Below are positions 10,930-22,624 of a DNA stretch of 64,000 nucleotides, one piece after another; within the stretch, counting starts at the first letter, position 1, and each line of letters starts with the position of its first letter. This DNA is from Druceiella hillmani (lineage: Eukaryota; Arthropoda; Insecta; Lepidoptera; Hepialidae). The notes beneath the pieces were generated by a model. That model did not search any database, was not told the origin of the DNA, and was given only the letters and a program-made list of their open reading frames with translations. The position numbers and the translations under genes were made by a program. The DNA lies in NCBI GenBank assembly GCA_039881145.1, contig JAYKKI010000023.1:5122501-5186500 (forward strand), read 5' to 3'.

Positions 10930-12450
10930 TTCTAAGCCATTTGCCGCCAAACATCAAAGTTCTTTCAGATGTACTTTATTTCTGATTAATCTGGGACAAG
11001 CGTATATCTAACTTGCAAATGCAAAGAAAATAGGAATGTTCCAAATTCTTCATAGAATTATAGAGTATACAGTATGGGAACAACCGGTACGTTCAGGATT
11101 TCAAAAGACCTCTACAACTTCTTTCCGTTAATACACTGGATAATTACAAGTTGAAGATAAATGCAGCTGGTTGACTGAATAATAATAAGTAGGTCACTAC
11201 AATGAACTGACTACTAATGAGGTGGCAGTTGTGTCGGTAAATGAGTATTGTGGAATTCGAGTTATGTTCTGTGATAAAAGCTAGGCATACGAACTCCTAC
11301 AGAACCCCTTATTGTTTTGCTGTACTGATTATAATTACCGTTTAATGACTTGGAACTTTTACATTCAATAATCTATTCGCTGATGAAGAAAATAATGAAG
11401 AAAGGAATATTTATCTTTCAATTTTATTCGTGCGGTAAAATGGTTCGTGGCGAAAGAAAATTTTATTGAAGTCTTTTTTGTCATTTATTCATTTTTTAGA
11501 GGTTAGTGAATGAGACTAAACGCTTGCGTCCATGCCATTTAAGGGCAACTACAACCCAAGTAGTGGAAAGCCTTTAAGCATTATGCTAATCACCTTTATC
11601 ACCGAGGACCATTGCGTGCAAAAAAAAAAATTCAAAGTTCATTTTACTTGAAATTTAAAAAAGAATTTATAGATTTTCTCATTAAGGATGAAAACTTTGT
11701 AATAATTAGATGATAAATGTGTCCACCAGATGTCTATATTTTTCTCTGGTTAGAAAAATAAAGTGAATTCTAATTAAATGGGCGAGTTTATTTATGGCGA
11801 ATCTTCAATCGCGAAAACAGATCCTCTTCTACATAAGTCTCATTTTTTCATGGCCCGCGTGAGATGTCAGTGTCAGACTATTATAATCGTCAATATATGG
11901 GTGGTTACACATTCGTTAGCATTTTAATGTGCACGTATTTGAAAATTTACATAAATGTTTAGTTTCATGCTAAAACAGGTGTCATTAAATATCTATTTAC
12001 ATACGTAAACGAGGGCAAAGATTAAGCTACTTTCGTTCTGAGAAACGAGTAACGGTAAAGGTCAACCTAGGGGATATATCAGTACATTGGAAACTGTGCG
12101 ACATATTTTGGAGTACCTGATTCATGAGTTATTTCCCCCAAGTCTTAGTTTGGATATTCAACTCGATAAATGTGCGTTTACTTCAATCCATTAAATAAGA
12201 CAGAGCAAAGAATCCAAGAAACAAAATCCTCATTGGGTTTTTCCAACAGATTTTTCAATACCAAAAGGTTGCCGTACAAGAAAATTCTTACATACTATAA
12301 GTTTGATAAAGACAGGAATGTCTTTAATTGGCGGCAATGTAGAGTTCATCCTGCTGGTAACCCAGATAATTGTAATGAAAACACCATAGGAGGTATTTCT
12401 ACCGTGTTTCTCAAAGATTTTTCTGAAAGATAAATCCCTAAGTTCTCCCA
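10930..12450 (+). repeat. Diverged copy of repeat module X (X0)
   Basis: The segment 11040-11340 ('aattacaagttgaag', 'gaggtggcagt', 'gaaccccttattgtt') aligns by eye with 37000-37260 (+) and, inverted, with 50390-50690. The segment 12165-12440 ('ttcaatccattaaat', 'gagtttgataaa'-like) aligns with 37745-37970. The order of the two blocks is the same as in X1. The frame at 12170-12433 lies inside this copy and is not preserved as an open frame in X1, which argues against a gene. Confidence 0.65.
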
Positions 12451-15400
12451 AAAAGAGAAATGTAACTTTATATAAGAAAGTGTTGAATCATAAGATGAAA
12501 AAAAGCGTGCCTCTAGTGGTGCGTTTTATGGTCCAACGTCTATAGGCATTCGTTTTAGTAAAATATACGTACATGGCTTAGAAGCGATTCGCAAACGCTG
12601 AAATTGTCGGATGCGGTATTGTCAGTTGGTGAAGGAACTATGCTGATTACAGATGCTTTCATTTCTAGAGTGGAGAAAATCCTTGATTTTGCGGGCGTGC
12701 TATTTTCGCATCTAAAAATTATGATGTGTTGGTTATTACCAATGCCATCTTGAATATTAAAGGTGGCTTCGGTAACACTTTGAAATCAACTCCGTAGGTT
12801 ACAAAGATTCTACCAAGTATATCACAAAGATAAGTACTTCGGATGAAGAGTTTGAAAATTAATATCATTAAGGCTACCGTTTTTATTGGGTATAGGCGTC
12901 AAAAGGAAGTATTTACGAGTATCCCTTCGAATCCCTTTGATCATTGATCCAAGAACGACGTGTTCCTCCCATAGTTCTACGTCACATGTTTTAAAGTGAG
13001 CGTATATTCCCACCATTACGTGTATGCTCTCTCGATACTGAGAAAAGTCGAACCAAGTCTATAGAGAAGGCCTGGTGTATGAATGTATGAACGTTTTGTT
13101 GTGTTTTCAAAAACCTAAACGAACAAAGACGCGGGCATAACCTGGTTAAAAATAAATAAGATCTACTTACGTTTATTTCATTTTTCAATACCAATTTGCA
13201 ATAAAATGTCGCCTACTTTCGACCTCAGTTCATGCGTTGCATGGATTTGCGACGTTTTTAATGAGGGTGTTTTGTTTTTTCACCACATTTTGCTTGTACG
13301 TAAAACGGCTTTGTGTGTTTTCATCGAACTGAAGATTACTAGCGCGTGTAAATCTATTTCATACACGAATGTTTCAGCGAGAATGAATTTAAAAATATTG
13401 GAGCTTTTCCAGAAATGTAGGTCGATTTCTTATATATTGCATATTTTCGAATAGATGTTTTCTAAATTGGTTAATGTGTTTTCTAATTGGATGTTTGCTA
13501 ATTGGTATTATATATATTTTGCAGTTTGACAGTATCTTATGGGTATACATATGTGTATATACTAAAAAATATTTGTTTTTATATGTGCACTGATTGGTAA
13601 AAGTATGTTTTGGATAAATTTTACATAATTCTTACGTCAATACGAAGGTTAAAACATAAGATATATAGACAGAATTATACTGTCAGAATTCTGAATATAA
13701 ATAATGAATGTGAGACTTGGACTATTGAGATTATTTTAGAATCTGAGTTAGATCTTAAATATTTAATATACGTATAAATACGACATCATGATGATGAATA
13801 TCGTAAATTAATGACTAATTTAAGACTTGATGAAATATGATGCGCCTAGCCCTTGAAGTGACAGGATTAATACTTTTTCATTTGTTGTTTATGACACGAA
13901 ATCTTTTCTTCAGTATTTATTGATGTATATTACGATAGTGAAATTTTAAGTAAATTAAATGTTTTTGTTGTTTTTTTCTTTTAAATGTATTATTAGAGAA
14001 TAAATAATTATAAATTTGACGGTTATGTAGGTACACAAGTGTAGGAATTGAATTACGGTTAAATTTAACATGCTATGATGTCCAAGATTGTCAAATAAAA
14101 AACAGCAAACATAGCTCCTCACTCTTGACATATTGATATTTTTTTAAATCACCTCAACAAAATCACTGAAGCCATTAAAATATAATGTGTTGGGACAAAT
14201 AAGTATGTGCTTTTTCAAAACCAGAATGAATATTAAAAATTTAAAATGTGGGCTTAATGGTTAAATATTGTATATATATGCTCCATTTTGCTTGCGAAAC
14301 CAGTGCAGTAAGTGTACCCCAAATATAGATTGGTATACCAGATATGACTATGTTATCAATTATACGTTTATCAGTTGCGACGGTAGTGCTTGTTACTTGG
14401 CCTCTCTGCTCGTCCACGAAAGCAGAATCCCCTGTACATATTATCCTGCCCCTTTATACTTAGAAAACGTCTTTACCAAATGCATAATCAATTTTTAAAC
14501 ACACTTTTCATTCCAGAGTTGTAATGAATGAGAAAAGTGTGAGCGTTTTAGTTCTTGCTCGTGTGCTCTTAAATGCCCGCGGCGTTTTAACGAAGTCAGT
14601 CTGTGGATACGTTGAGTATATCTTGTATACGTACGTACTGTTCTTGTTTCATTATGTCATGTATCAAGTTAACTGAAATTACTTGTACACACTTTTTCAG
14701 TAAGTGTACCTAATAATTAGAGTTCGTATTGCGATGTTCGAGTGTTCATGTTTTTACATAATAAAGGTTACTCGATGAGCGAAGAGATTGCCCATATTAG
14801 ACCATTTTTTTACAATTATACTTTTTCTTGTTAAAAAAGGCTGAATGAATTTAGCAAGTACTCATAAAAAGACGAAAATTATAAAATAGTGCCGTAAAGA
14901 AATACCCTAAATAACGTAACGTCTAAAAGGATATTTAAAGCAATTTGTTATGTCACAGTTTGACAGTCATGTTATTTAATTTTTACGATTGCAACGTAAT
15001 CTTAAATGTACATTCCCTACAGGTGAATTAGAACTAGTAAGAGATGGGATATATTTTTTCATTCTATACCGTGCCATATGTTGTATAGGCATATTAATAC
15101 TGTTTGGGATTTTGTCACATTTGGCTTGCTTAATTTGCTAAAGGAAAAAATAATAGTTGTTGATTGATGAGTTATAAACTTTGATAATTCATTAAAAATA
15201 TTATTTGGAATAGATAAGACCACTAAGTCTGACTTTAATGGTAACGTATTTCAAAGTCCTTCATCTGGAATTGATTCTAATTCCAAATTAATCGTTCGCA
15301 TTTTTCATTAGAATAGATTGAATTCTTCAGAAGGATAGGAGCTAAATTAACATCAGACGTCTAGTTTGTTTTAAATGAAAATAGTTTAATTTTTGAACCT

Positions 15401-16885
15401 AACAATTACGTGGGTTCGTACAGACCAATCTGCTTGCAATATATTTTGAGGCACTAATTAATGGAAAAGTAATAAAAAAATCATCAAACAAGGGTTCTTA
15501 GATATCCCATTGAAAATTAATTAATCATCAATTCATTAAGTTAAAATACTTACTCTCAAAATTTGTTCAATTTTAGAGTTGGGAATCCGTCGAATATAAT
15601 AAAACATTAAACGTTGAATAAATATAATTCAATATTTGAACGTGGAAAATTTTATATTTTTATATTATTAATTCTATTCTTTTCTAAAAGAAATTAATTT
15701 ACGTTTTTAAGTAAGCAAATTATACAAATATTTTGTATTTATTATTTGGAAGACAAGGGGGCTACATAAAATATATATACTTTTTGTGTGAAATAAAGAT
15801 ACGCATTGGATTAGCCTTCAACGAAATATTTAGAAACTGGAACAGAAGGTATGCTGAAAAAGAGCTTTCTTAATTAGGAAACAAATTTCCTTCCTCCACT
15901 TTACATTGAATTGGGGCTGGTGATGCAATTTGTAAAGGTACTACCGAAGAAAAGAGAGTGTTTAAAATATCTCCGCCAATAATTTTCATCACCTTCACAG
16001 ATCAAGGTGAAGATAGGAATTGTTGTTGCATTTATAAGTTCAGATATTCGAAGCTTTATGAAAAATAAATATTGTGAAGAAATAAAGAACGCAGACAATT
16101 TTAGAAAATTAGAATGGAAAGTCCACTTTTGAAATGATTTTTGAATTACTTTTTGAAAAGTGTTGGAGACTTCAATATTCCTCACTGAGGGAGAAACTTT
16201 ATACAGTATAAAGGTAATGGAATAATGATATGGGGATAAGTAGGATGTTATCCTGACTATTGCTGGACGTTGAAGCAGGTGAGCTTGATCAGCGAATATA
16301 AACGATAATTGTTAAAAACAAGCTTCCAAAGAATTACAATATATTGAGTTAATTAATTAGCATTATTTGAACATTATGAAAACCAATTTTTATTAATTAA
16401 TTACATAATTTTTTTATTTTAATGATAATAAAAATTTTGGGAAAGAAATACTCATTGCTGTTTTATATATTCACACATATATTGAAACATTCCTAATACT
16501 CAAAACTTAAAAACAAAATTATATATTTGTTATGTACATAGAAATCACAGACCAGTTTCCGATATTACGATTAAATATATAATTTAGGTGGTTATATTTT
16601 TAGGTTGTATTCCAGTCATATAAGTTTATTTCAATTGTGTATTTATTTTTTTTAATATTTTTAGATGAACTTTTTGAAGATTGTTTCTTTTTAATTTTTA
16701 AAAAGCTAAAGGCTAAAATAAAAATCATGTAATCGTTTATATTTTTATAAAAAATTAGTCATTCAGTGGTTTTAGAGCTTTAAGTAAAGCTTCACACTCG
16801 AAAAAAATCTTGAGTAATAATAATAGTCGTTAGTCAGTACATTATATTCCTTATTATTATCGTTCATTAATCGACACTTTATGTA
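12451..16885. other. Long stretch without a recognisable gene
   Basis: The stretch includes small frames at 12822-13016 (-), 12991-13194 (-), 13206-13454 (+), 14268-14498 (+) and 15901-16185 (-). None carries a motif I recognise. The patch at 12480-13330 is somewhat less AT-rich and has the longest run of overlapping frames, so it is the best place in this stretch to look for a decayed coding element. Confidence 0.45.
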
Positions 16886-16991
16886 ACTTAAATATTGAAC
16901 ATATTTGGCGTTAATTTTGTAGAAATTTTTTATGTACAATTTAATGAAATTATGTCATGTAGTATTATTTATACTTTATTTAAATTTTATA

Positions 16992-17032
16992 CCACTACCT
17001 AGGTTTCATTGTATGACAATATCTTCAGGTGG
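16992..17032 (-). ncRNA. Hammerhead ribozyme motif 2L with compensatory stem II change
   Basis: On the minus strand: stem I CCAC/GUGG, core CUGAAGA, stem II AUUGU/ACAAU with loop CAU, core GAAA, stem III ACC/GGU. The first stem II pair is A-U instead of G-C. Both bases changed, so pairing is kept. The cleavage base is A rather than C, which is within the tolerated set (A, C, U). Confidence 0.68.
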
Positions 17033-17075
17033 GCTATTAGTAAAGATTCAAATCGTTGTTGTCTTTGCTAATTGC

Positions 17076-17112
17076 CCGCCTGAAGATGTTGTCAACGAAA
17101 CCTAGGTCGTGG
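17076..17112 (+). ncRNA. Hammerhead ribozyme motif 2R (shortened stem II)
   Basis: The core CUGAAGA and GAAAC are intact. Stem II is cut to GUU/AAC with loop GUC by loss of four bases, but remains symmetrical. Stem I is CCGC/GUGG, with one G-U wobble. The cleavage site is GGUC. It may fold but with a weak stem II. Confidence 0.55.
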
Positions 17113-17172
17113 TAAAGAATTTAAATAAAGTAGAAATAATACTACATCATGTAGTTTCATTTAATTGTGATT

Positions 17173-17214
17173 ACATATATAAATATATACATATATATAT
17201 ATATACATATATAC

Positions 17215-17267
<53 letters not shown>
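17173..17267. repeat. (TA)n microsatellite
   Basis: TA run interrupted by several 'acatat' units, lying between hammerhead locus 2 and module Y copy E. The frame at 17109-17351 is an artefact of this repeat. Confidence 0.95.
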
Positions 17268-17268
<1 letters not shown>

Positions 17269-17309
17269 CTAACCAAAGAGCTAGTTACATTTCTTTTTTA
17301 ACCGACAAC

Positions 17310-17600
17310 AAAAAGGTGCGCATTTCCGTTTCAATTGCATGCGTAGCTTGAGTTCATAAAAGCGTTCTAATTAGGTCAGTGTGGCTCTATGTCGAATGTA
17401 ATTTTCCTACGTGTGTATGTTGTATTATAATTACCAGGAAACACGGTTCGGCTTTGTTTATATTCAGCGAGTCGAAGGCTGGGGAAGGGCGCATGTTTCG
17501 CAAACGAGTGAGCTTGCTACCATGTTTTTAAAAAGCTCTTCAGGACCTGGAGCTTTTCTGAAAGTATAGAGTTCTTTACCATAGCAAATTGCAATGCTAA
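17310..17600 (-). repeat. Partial copy of module Y, inverted (YE)
   Basis: The inverted sequence matches 46790-47060 and 62220-62470. Shared landmarks on this strand are 'ggctctatgtcgaatg', 'taccaggaaacac', 'ctttgtttatat', 'cgagtgagct' and 'ttttaaaaagctct'. As in the long Y copies, it is flanked by a (TA)n run on the homologous side. Confidence 0.75.
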
Positions 17601-18125
17601 GGGAAATTAAATTAATTGCACCCTTATCTATGTTTAAATTACATTTTAACGTATGTAAAATGTTTGTTCTTGGTTGACATTTTGTATTTAAAAGAAAAGT
17701 TGTATTTTTTGCGACAGATATGAAGTAGATTGCGCTAATTATACGGTACTTTATAGAAACAGAAGTAGAAGTTTTAGAAGTTAAAATTTATTTAGGCTCA
17801 TCTTGCGCACTATTTCTGACAGTGAACGAAACTGAGCCTTCACGCTGAGGTTGGTGACGCTGAATCGGGTAAACTCGGTTCCGTTGGGCATCGGCTAAGC
17901 GAGTTCACTGTCTAACACGGAGTGATAAAAAGTAGTTTCAAGAATTACGTTTTATTTTTGGTTAACATTTTATTTGAATATATTTCAATATACGCGTATA
18001 TAATTATACATAATCAGTGTGAGGTTTCAAGTGTATATAGTTTGTGTTTTATATTTTATTTGAGAGTAGTTTAATATAATACACGTATGTTATTGTATTT
18101 CCTATTTTAGTTTTAACTTCTATCG

Positions 18126-18210
18126 TGTGGTCATAAGCACACACCAGATCTTTTTTCCATGCGTAACTATCAGTACTTTAAAAAATTTCTGGTGTGTGCT
18201 TATGACCACA
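18126..18210. repeat. Perfect 23-bp inverted repeat with 39-bp loop
   Basis: The left arm 18126-18148 ('tgtggtcataagcacacacc' plus three bases) is the exact reverse complement of the right arm 18188-18210. Outside the arms the sequences do not pair. The whole unit of 85 bp ends just before a (TA)n run. It is GC-richer than its surroundings. It could be a very short MITE or a stable RNA hairpin. No homolog was seen elsewhere in the window. Confidence 0.9.
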
Positions 18211-18228
18211 AAGTGAAAACTTCTAGTC

Positions 18229-18230
<2 letters not shown>

Positions 18231-18299
<69 letters not shown>
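18231..18299. repeat. (TA)n microsatellite
   Basis: Pure alternating TA of about 69 bp, directly after the 85-bp hairpin unit. Confidence 0.97.
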
Positions 18300-18303
<4 letters not shown>

Positions 18304-18654
18304 TTATGTGATGGATATTAGTTCGGCGAATTAAGAACAATGTATGATTATTATTTAGGTGACTACTTTTTATTTTTTTGCGACATTCTATTTTGAGAGT
18401 AAAATAAACCTATAGTTTAATGGGTAAATCAGACCAGATTAAGTCGGTATCAGGTCGGTCCGAGTTCAGGAGTTACAAGAAAATAAAGAATTACATTGTT
18501 CATGACAGTTAATCGAGCTGGAATGTCTCCTTCTTGATAATTAATTTGGTTCAGTCTATACCTAGATCTCAAGGTTTGTAATTTTTCCAGATACTTCTGA
18601 GCGATATTTATAGTGATAAAGATAGGAAAGAGAAATTTTTAAGCCTTTTTTTCC

Positions 18655-19480
18655 TAAAAAATGTTTAAAAGAAATTCACAAGAAAAATAATCATATGTAT
18701 TGTTGTATTAGTGCTTGATACAATTTTATTAGACCTCCTACATAATCTATTTGGACATTTTTTCTTTATTTCCCAATTTAAACCATAGAATTAAATCTGA
18801 ATCAAAATTGAACTTTTCATACTTCACGTCCATGATTGAGTCATTATATCCCTGTACTAAGTTACAAATTTTTACGTCGAATATTTTCCGAGAAAGCCAG
18901 CAATTTTCCGAATACTTTTAATTAAATAGAAACTTCTTGAATTGTGCAAGACCAGCCTGTTTCTTTATATTAAAATATAAATTGAATCCTTTTCAACAGA
19001 GCGCGTAGGTAGTGAAGTTAATCGAAGTGAAAATTAATTAGTAGCCTTTCTTTTACGCCCACGCTAATACCATGTTGTTAAATTTATTTCAAACAACCAT
19101 TGTATTCAACTTTAAAGCTTGCTATTTCTCAATAAAATGTACGAGTGAAAATTAAATTTTTTAATATAAAATATCTTAATTAAAATTTGCATAAAGTTTC
19201 TAAGAAAAAAAACATTAATTCCTAATCTTTATTTAATTTATTTTTGTCTATAGTTTTACACCATCATGGTAAAAATGGTAAAGTTATCAGTGCTAGTGAA
19301 GCATCATATCTAAACGACGTGTTTAGCATGTCTGTGAATTTCTTTTTTCCGTTACCGTGGGAACTCGTTACATTTTTTCACCGGAATTTTTTCAACGACC
19401 TAAATGAATTAGTGAAGTACTTAGTAACTCTTAAACTTAAATTTTCCAGTTTTTCTACTCTTTTATAACTAAATATTGAA
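18655..19480 (+). repeat. Module Y copy C, left arm of a 0.8-kb inverted repeat
   Basis: This arm is the reverse complement, with moderate divergence, of 21320-22150. Landmarks include 'cctacataatctatttgga', 'cgtaggtagtgaagttaat', 'acgcccacgctaatacca' and 'aacgacgtgtttagcatg' in both. The inner part (18960-19270) is also homologous to 42640-42900 and 58180-58460 in the long Y copies ('gaagttaatcgaagtg', 'tctatagttt'). The frame 19244-19468 is not open in the partner arm. Confidence 0.8.
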
Positions 19481-19980
19481 ATAATTCTAATCAAACATTA
19501 AAACACATAAAATTCCGTCTTCCATTTATCACAAATATATTTGCATTTAAATATTATCATTTGATTACCCTATATTCCTAGATTAGTTCATTTTTGCATA
19601 CTTAAATATTTATTTCAAATAAACAAATATGTAATTACATAATTTGATGAAACTTACTACTTTCTGTCCAGTAGACTAAAATGGTAAAATATGTTGATGA
19701 CCTTTGGAGTCTGGAAGTCGCATTAAGTACTTTTTTAATATTTTATGTCCCCTAAGAAAAAAAACATGCCTATTTACAAAGAATTCATTAACATTATTGC
19801 GCATGAAGTTAATGATGGACTGGACACTCACATAAAATAAAAGATATTTTGTATATAATAATTATGACATACAATTGCCAATCACTTATGTTTTTACCTA
19901 AAGGTTTCAATACTTAAACTTATTTTTTTTAAGTGACGCTTGGTAGAAAGTACAAGCAGAGCTTGTTTCTAATCAAAATG

Positions 19981-19986
<6 letters not shown>

Positions 19987-20026
<40 letters not shown>

Positions 20027-20029
20027 TAT

Positions 20030-20076
<47 letters not shown>

Positions 20077-20086
20077 TATTTATATG

Positions 20087-20120
<34 letters not shown>
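19987..20120. repeat. (TA)n microsatellite with internal duplication
   Basis: A 134-bp TA run containing two identical 20-bp interruptions ('catatatatttatatgtata') at 20021-20040 and 20071-20090. This shows that a segment of about 50 bp was duplicated within the array. It ends in the TA that precedes the 924-bp TIR element. Confidence 0.95.
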
Positions 20121-20367
20121 CAACCGTTCCACCACCTGGTAGCAGTCGTACCAAAGTGTGAGTATTTATAATTATTGAAAGTAAATTTATCCAAATGTGT
20201 CATCGTTATCTTTTATAGTTCCTGTGTAATTTTGTATTTATTTTTAATCTAACTGTTTAAACTTTGTTAAATCATAAATTTTTGCCATAAATAGGTTACC
20301 TGTAATCTATCGATAAATATGTATGCGTAAATAAATATTTCAATATTACAAGAATTCTTCAAGTGCT

Positions 20368-20646
20368 TTAAGAAAAAAAAAGAAATGAGCCGTCACGGGA
20401 CGCCTGGCAGATGTGAAACATTGTGTTCGTACAAGTAATATGCATAAAAGACAAGATTATTACAGGAACTAAATATAACATAATGAAAAAGTAAAGTATT
20501 ACGAATTTCTTACAGAAAATGGTGACTTTATTTAATAGACATTTATTTACAATTAATACAAAAATAATAAAGCACAGGTTATGTGTACCGTAGTAAACAA
20601 CAGCGTCGAACTGAGTGAGGAGGGGGTCGCGTAGTCGGTTGCGCAT
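20368..20646 (-). CDS. Unrecognised 92-codon frame inside the TIR element
   Basis: The product would start MRNRLRDPLLTQFDAVVY and contain a central hydrophobic stretch (Ile/Leu/Phe/Val-rich, roughly residues 25-70) that could span a membrane. The start lies just downstream, on the minus strand, of a GC-rich patch with TATA-like sequence (20680-20700). No family was recognised. Because it sits in a short non-autonomous-looking element, a chance frame is the simplest reading. Confidence 0.15.
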   Translation of the reverse strand: MRNRLRDPLLTQFDAVVYYGTHNLCFIIFVLIVNKCLLNKVTIFCKKFVILYFFIMLYLVPVIILSFMHITCTNTMFHICQASRDGSFLFFS

Positions 20647-20760
20647 GGCGACACGTCGCCATACCGTACACTCTACTACATATAGACTATATATACCTTA
20701 GTATAGCGCGGTCACCCGTCGCCATGGCAAGTGTCGCCACGCCAACGATCCGGTTTATAT
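20585..20760. other. GC-rich patch with ATGGCGAC/GTCGCCAT palindrome
   Basis: At 20645-20662 the octamer ATGGCGAC is followed after two bases by its exact complement GTCGCCAT. Related 'gtcgccatggc' and 'gtgtcgccac' follow at about 20719-20742. The patch stands out sharply from the AT-rich surroundings and includes 'tatagactatatatacc'. It may be a promoter-like or protein-binding region of the enclosing element. Confidence 0.55.
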
Positions 20761-21319
20761 CTGCGCCTATAAATGTTTCACATCAAAAAGCTTTGTTTAG
20801 ATATTTTCATTTCTTTTTTTTCACCCGAAATACACATCTTTTTAAGAGTATAAAAAGGGATTTAGGCCAAAAATATTTTCCCCATATTATTACATTACTA
20901 TTAAGTGTCGTTTCGAAGACTCATGTATAAAGAAATATTTATTTTTATTACATTCACTGAATTACTTTAGCGGGTCAGACTTTTTTTTGATTGCGACAAT
21001 GATATTAATTGTAATACGGCTCCTACCAGGTGGTTGAACGGTTGTATACCGGGGAAATACCAGTGAAATTGGAGTTTTCCGATATAACTTGATTTTAGAG
21101 GGTAGTATAGAAAAATAGGTGATGATTGCTTGAGCGCAGGAAATTGTCAGGTACGAAGTATGAAAGTTTATTCAGTAATACAGGACACTTAACTTTTAAT
21201 AGCTGGAAGGTAAATTCCACAAGCATAGCGTCTATTCTGAGTTGGTAATGTGTTTTAATGTTTAATTAGAATTATTTAAATATTTATTTATAAATTATAT
21301 ATATATTATGTAGAAAAAC

Positions 21320-22150
21320 TGTAAAATTTTAGTTTAAGAGTTACAACAATTTTAGTTTAAGAGTTTAAGTACTTCAGTGATTTATTTACTTCGTTGAAAC
21401 AAAACGTGAAAAATTCCGGTGAAAAAATATAATGAGTTTCCACAGCAGTGGGTAACTGAAAAAAGAAATTCACAGATATGCTAAACACGTTCAGATATGA
21501 TGCTTCATTAGCACTGTCAACTTTACCATTTTCACTGGAATAGATAAAAATAAATTAAATAAAGATTAGGAGTGAATGTTTTTTTTTCTCTTAGAAACCT
21601 TATGCAAGTTTTAATTAAGATATTTTAAATTAAAAAATGTTTACTCGTACATTTTATTGAGAAATAGCAAGCTTTAAAGTTGATTACAATGGTTGTTTGA
21701 AATAAATTTAGCAACATGGTATTAGCGTGGGCGTAAAAGAAAGGCCACTAATTAATTTTCACTTCGATTAATTTCACTACCTACGCGTTCTGTTGGAAAG
21801 GTTTCAATTTATATTTTAATGTAAAGAAACAGGCTTGTCTTGCACAATTCAAGAAGTTTCTATTTAAATAAAATTTTTCGGAAAATTGCTGGCTTTCTCG
21901 AAAAATATTCGACGTAAAAATTTGTAATGGGTATAATGGTAATGGCTTTGTACAGGGGTATAATGGCTCAATCATAGACGTGAAGTATGAAAATTCGATA
22001 TTGGTTCTAACATTTAATTCTATGGTTTAAATTGGGAAATAAAGAAAAAATGTCCAAGTAGATTATGTAGGGGGTCTAATGAAACTTTATTAAGCATTAA
22101 TACAACAATACATATGATTATTTTTCTTGCGAATGTTTTTTAAACATTTT
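21320..22150 (-). repeat. Module Y copy D, right arm of the 0.8-kb inverted repeat
   Basis: Inverted partner of 18655-19480. The arms enclose about 1.8 kb including the (TA)n run and the 924-bp TIR element. This copy has a local duplication around 21935-21965 ('gtataatgg' repeated) not seen in the partner. Confidence 0.8.
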
Positions 22151-22551
22151 TTGTATTATATTGTACAGTTCGATATTACTTTTTATGAAGAAAATAACGC
22201 TGCTGAAATGTATTTAAGTAAATTCTAACGAGAGTACCTTAATTTAAGATTTTTGTGTTGAATGATATTAGATTCATTATAAATGTAGATTTTTGTGGAA
22301 AGATAATAATTTTTTTGCTTATTGTTATATATTTGCAGCTTATTAATTATTGACAATTAATATTGAATATCGTTTTTATCAAAAGCTGGCTAAAATATTA
22401 TTTAAATATACTAATAAGATGTGATATTCTTAATTAATAATACTTCTTATTAGGTCGTATAAGTTTTTTTTCCAATGCAATTAATTTAATTTTTCACAAC
22501 TAAATGAAAGTACGTGATATAGTATTATTTCTATTTTAATTAAATTCTTTA

Positions 22552-22592
22552 CCACGACCAAGGTTTCGGTGTATGACAACATCTTCGGGTGG
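22552..22592 (-). ncRNA. Hammerhead-like motif 3L, core mutated
   Basis: The architecture is the same as the other motifs (stem I CCAC/GUGG, stem III ACC/GGU), but the core reads CCGAAGA: U4 is C. Stem II GUUGU/ACACC has a mismatch. Since U4 is conserved in active hammerheads, this copy is predicted to be inactive. Confidence 0.55.
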
Positions 22593-22624
22593 GCAATTTG
22601 GAAACATAGATCTTTACAAATTGC

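Larger units (their letters stand above)
16891..17171. mobile_element. Hammerhead-bearing foldback element, locus 2 (complete two-arm copy)
   Basis: The left arm begins with 'attgaacatatttggcgtt' at about 16893 and runs inward to the centre near 17045-17065. The right arm runs outward to about 17171 ('ttcatttaattgtga'). Both arms hold a hammerhead motif. The central junction is longer here ('taaagattcaaatcgttg' and following). The right end abuts a (TA)n run that leads into a copy of module Y. Confidence 0.75.
20121..21044. mobile_element. 924-bp DNA-transposon-like element with 30-bp TIRs and TA duplication
   Basis: The left end 20121-20150 starts CAACCGTTCC and runs to 'ctggtagcagtcgta'. 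The right end 21015-21044, read inverted, starts CAACCGTTCA and runs to 'ctggtaggagccgta'. The two match at 27 of 30 positions. Both ends are flanked by TA (20119-20120 and 21045-21046), the target duplication typical of Tc1/mariner-type and Stowaway-like elements. The left TA is part of a (TA)n run, so the duplication is not informative on that side. Inside are a 92-codon minus frame and a GC-rich patch with a palindrome. No transposase motif was seen, so it is probably non-autonomous. Confidence 0.7.

Noticed and set aside
10662..10985. Tyr-Ile repeat proteins on both strands (also at 17109-17351, 19929-20142 and 41244-41465)
   Set aside because: They are translations of (TA)n microsatellites, open on both strands by composition alone.
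11375..11400. 'ctgatgaagaaa' as another hammerhead core
   Set aside because: No GAAA-linked stem II, stem III or matching stem I strand around it.
12170..12451. Frames in module X0 as a gene
   Set aside because: The homologous sequence in X1 (37745-37970) does not keep the frame open.
20368..20646. Transposase of the 924-bp TIR element
   Set aside because: Too short, hydrophobic, and without DDE-type blocks.
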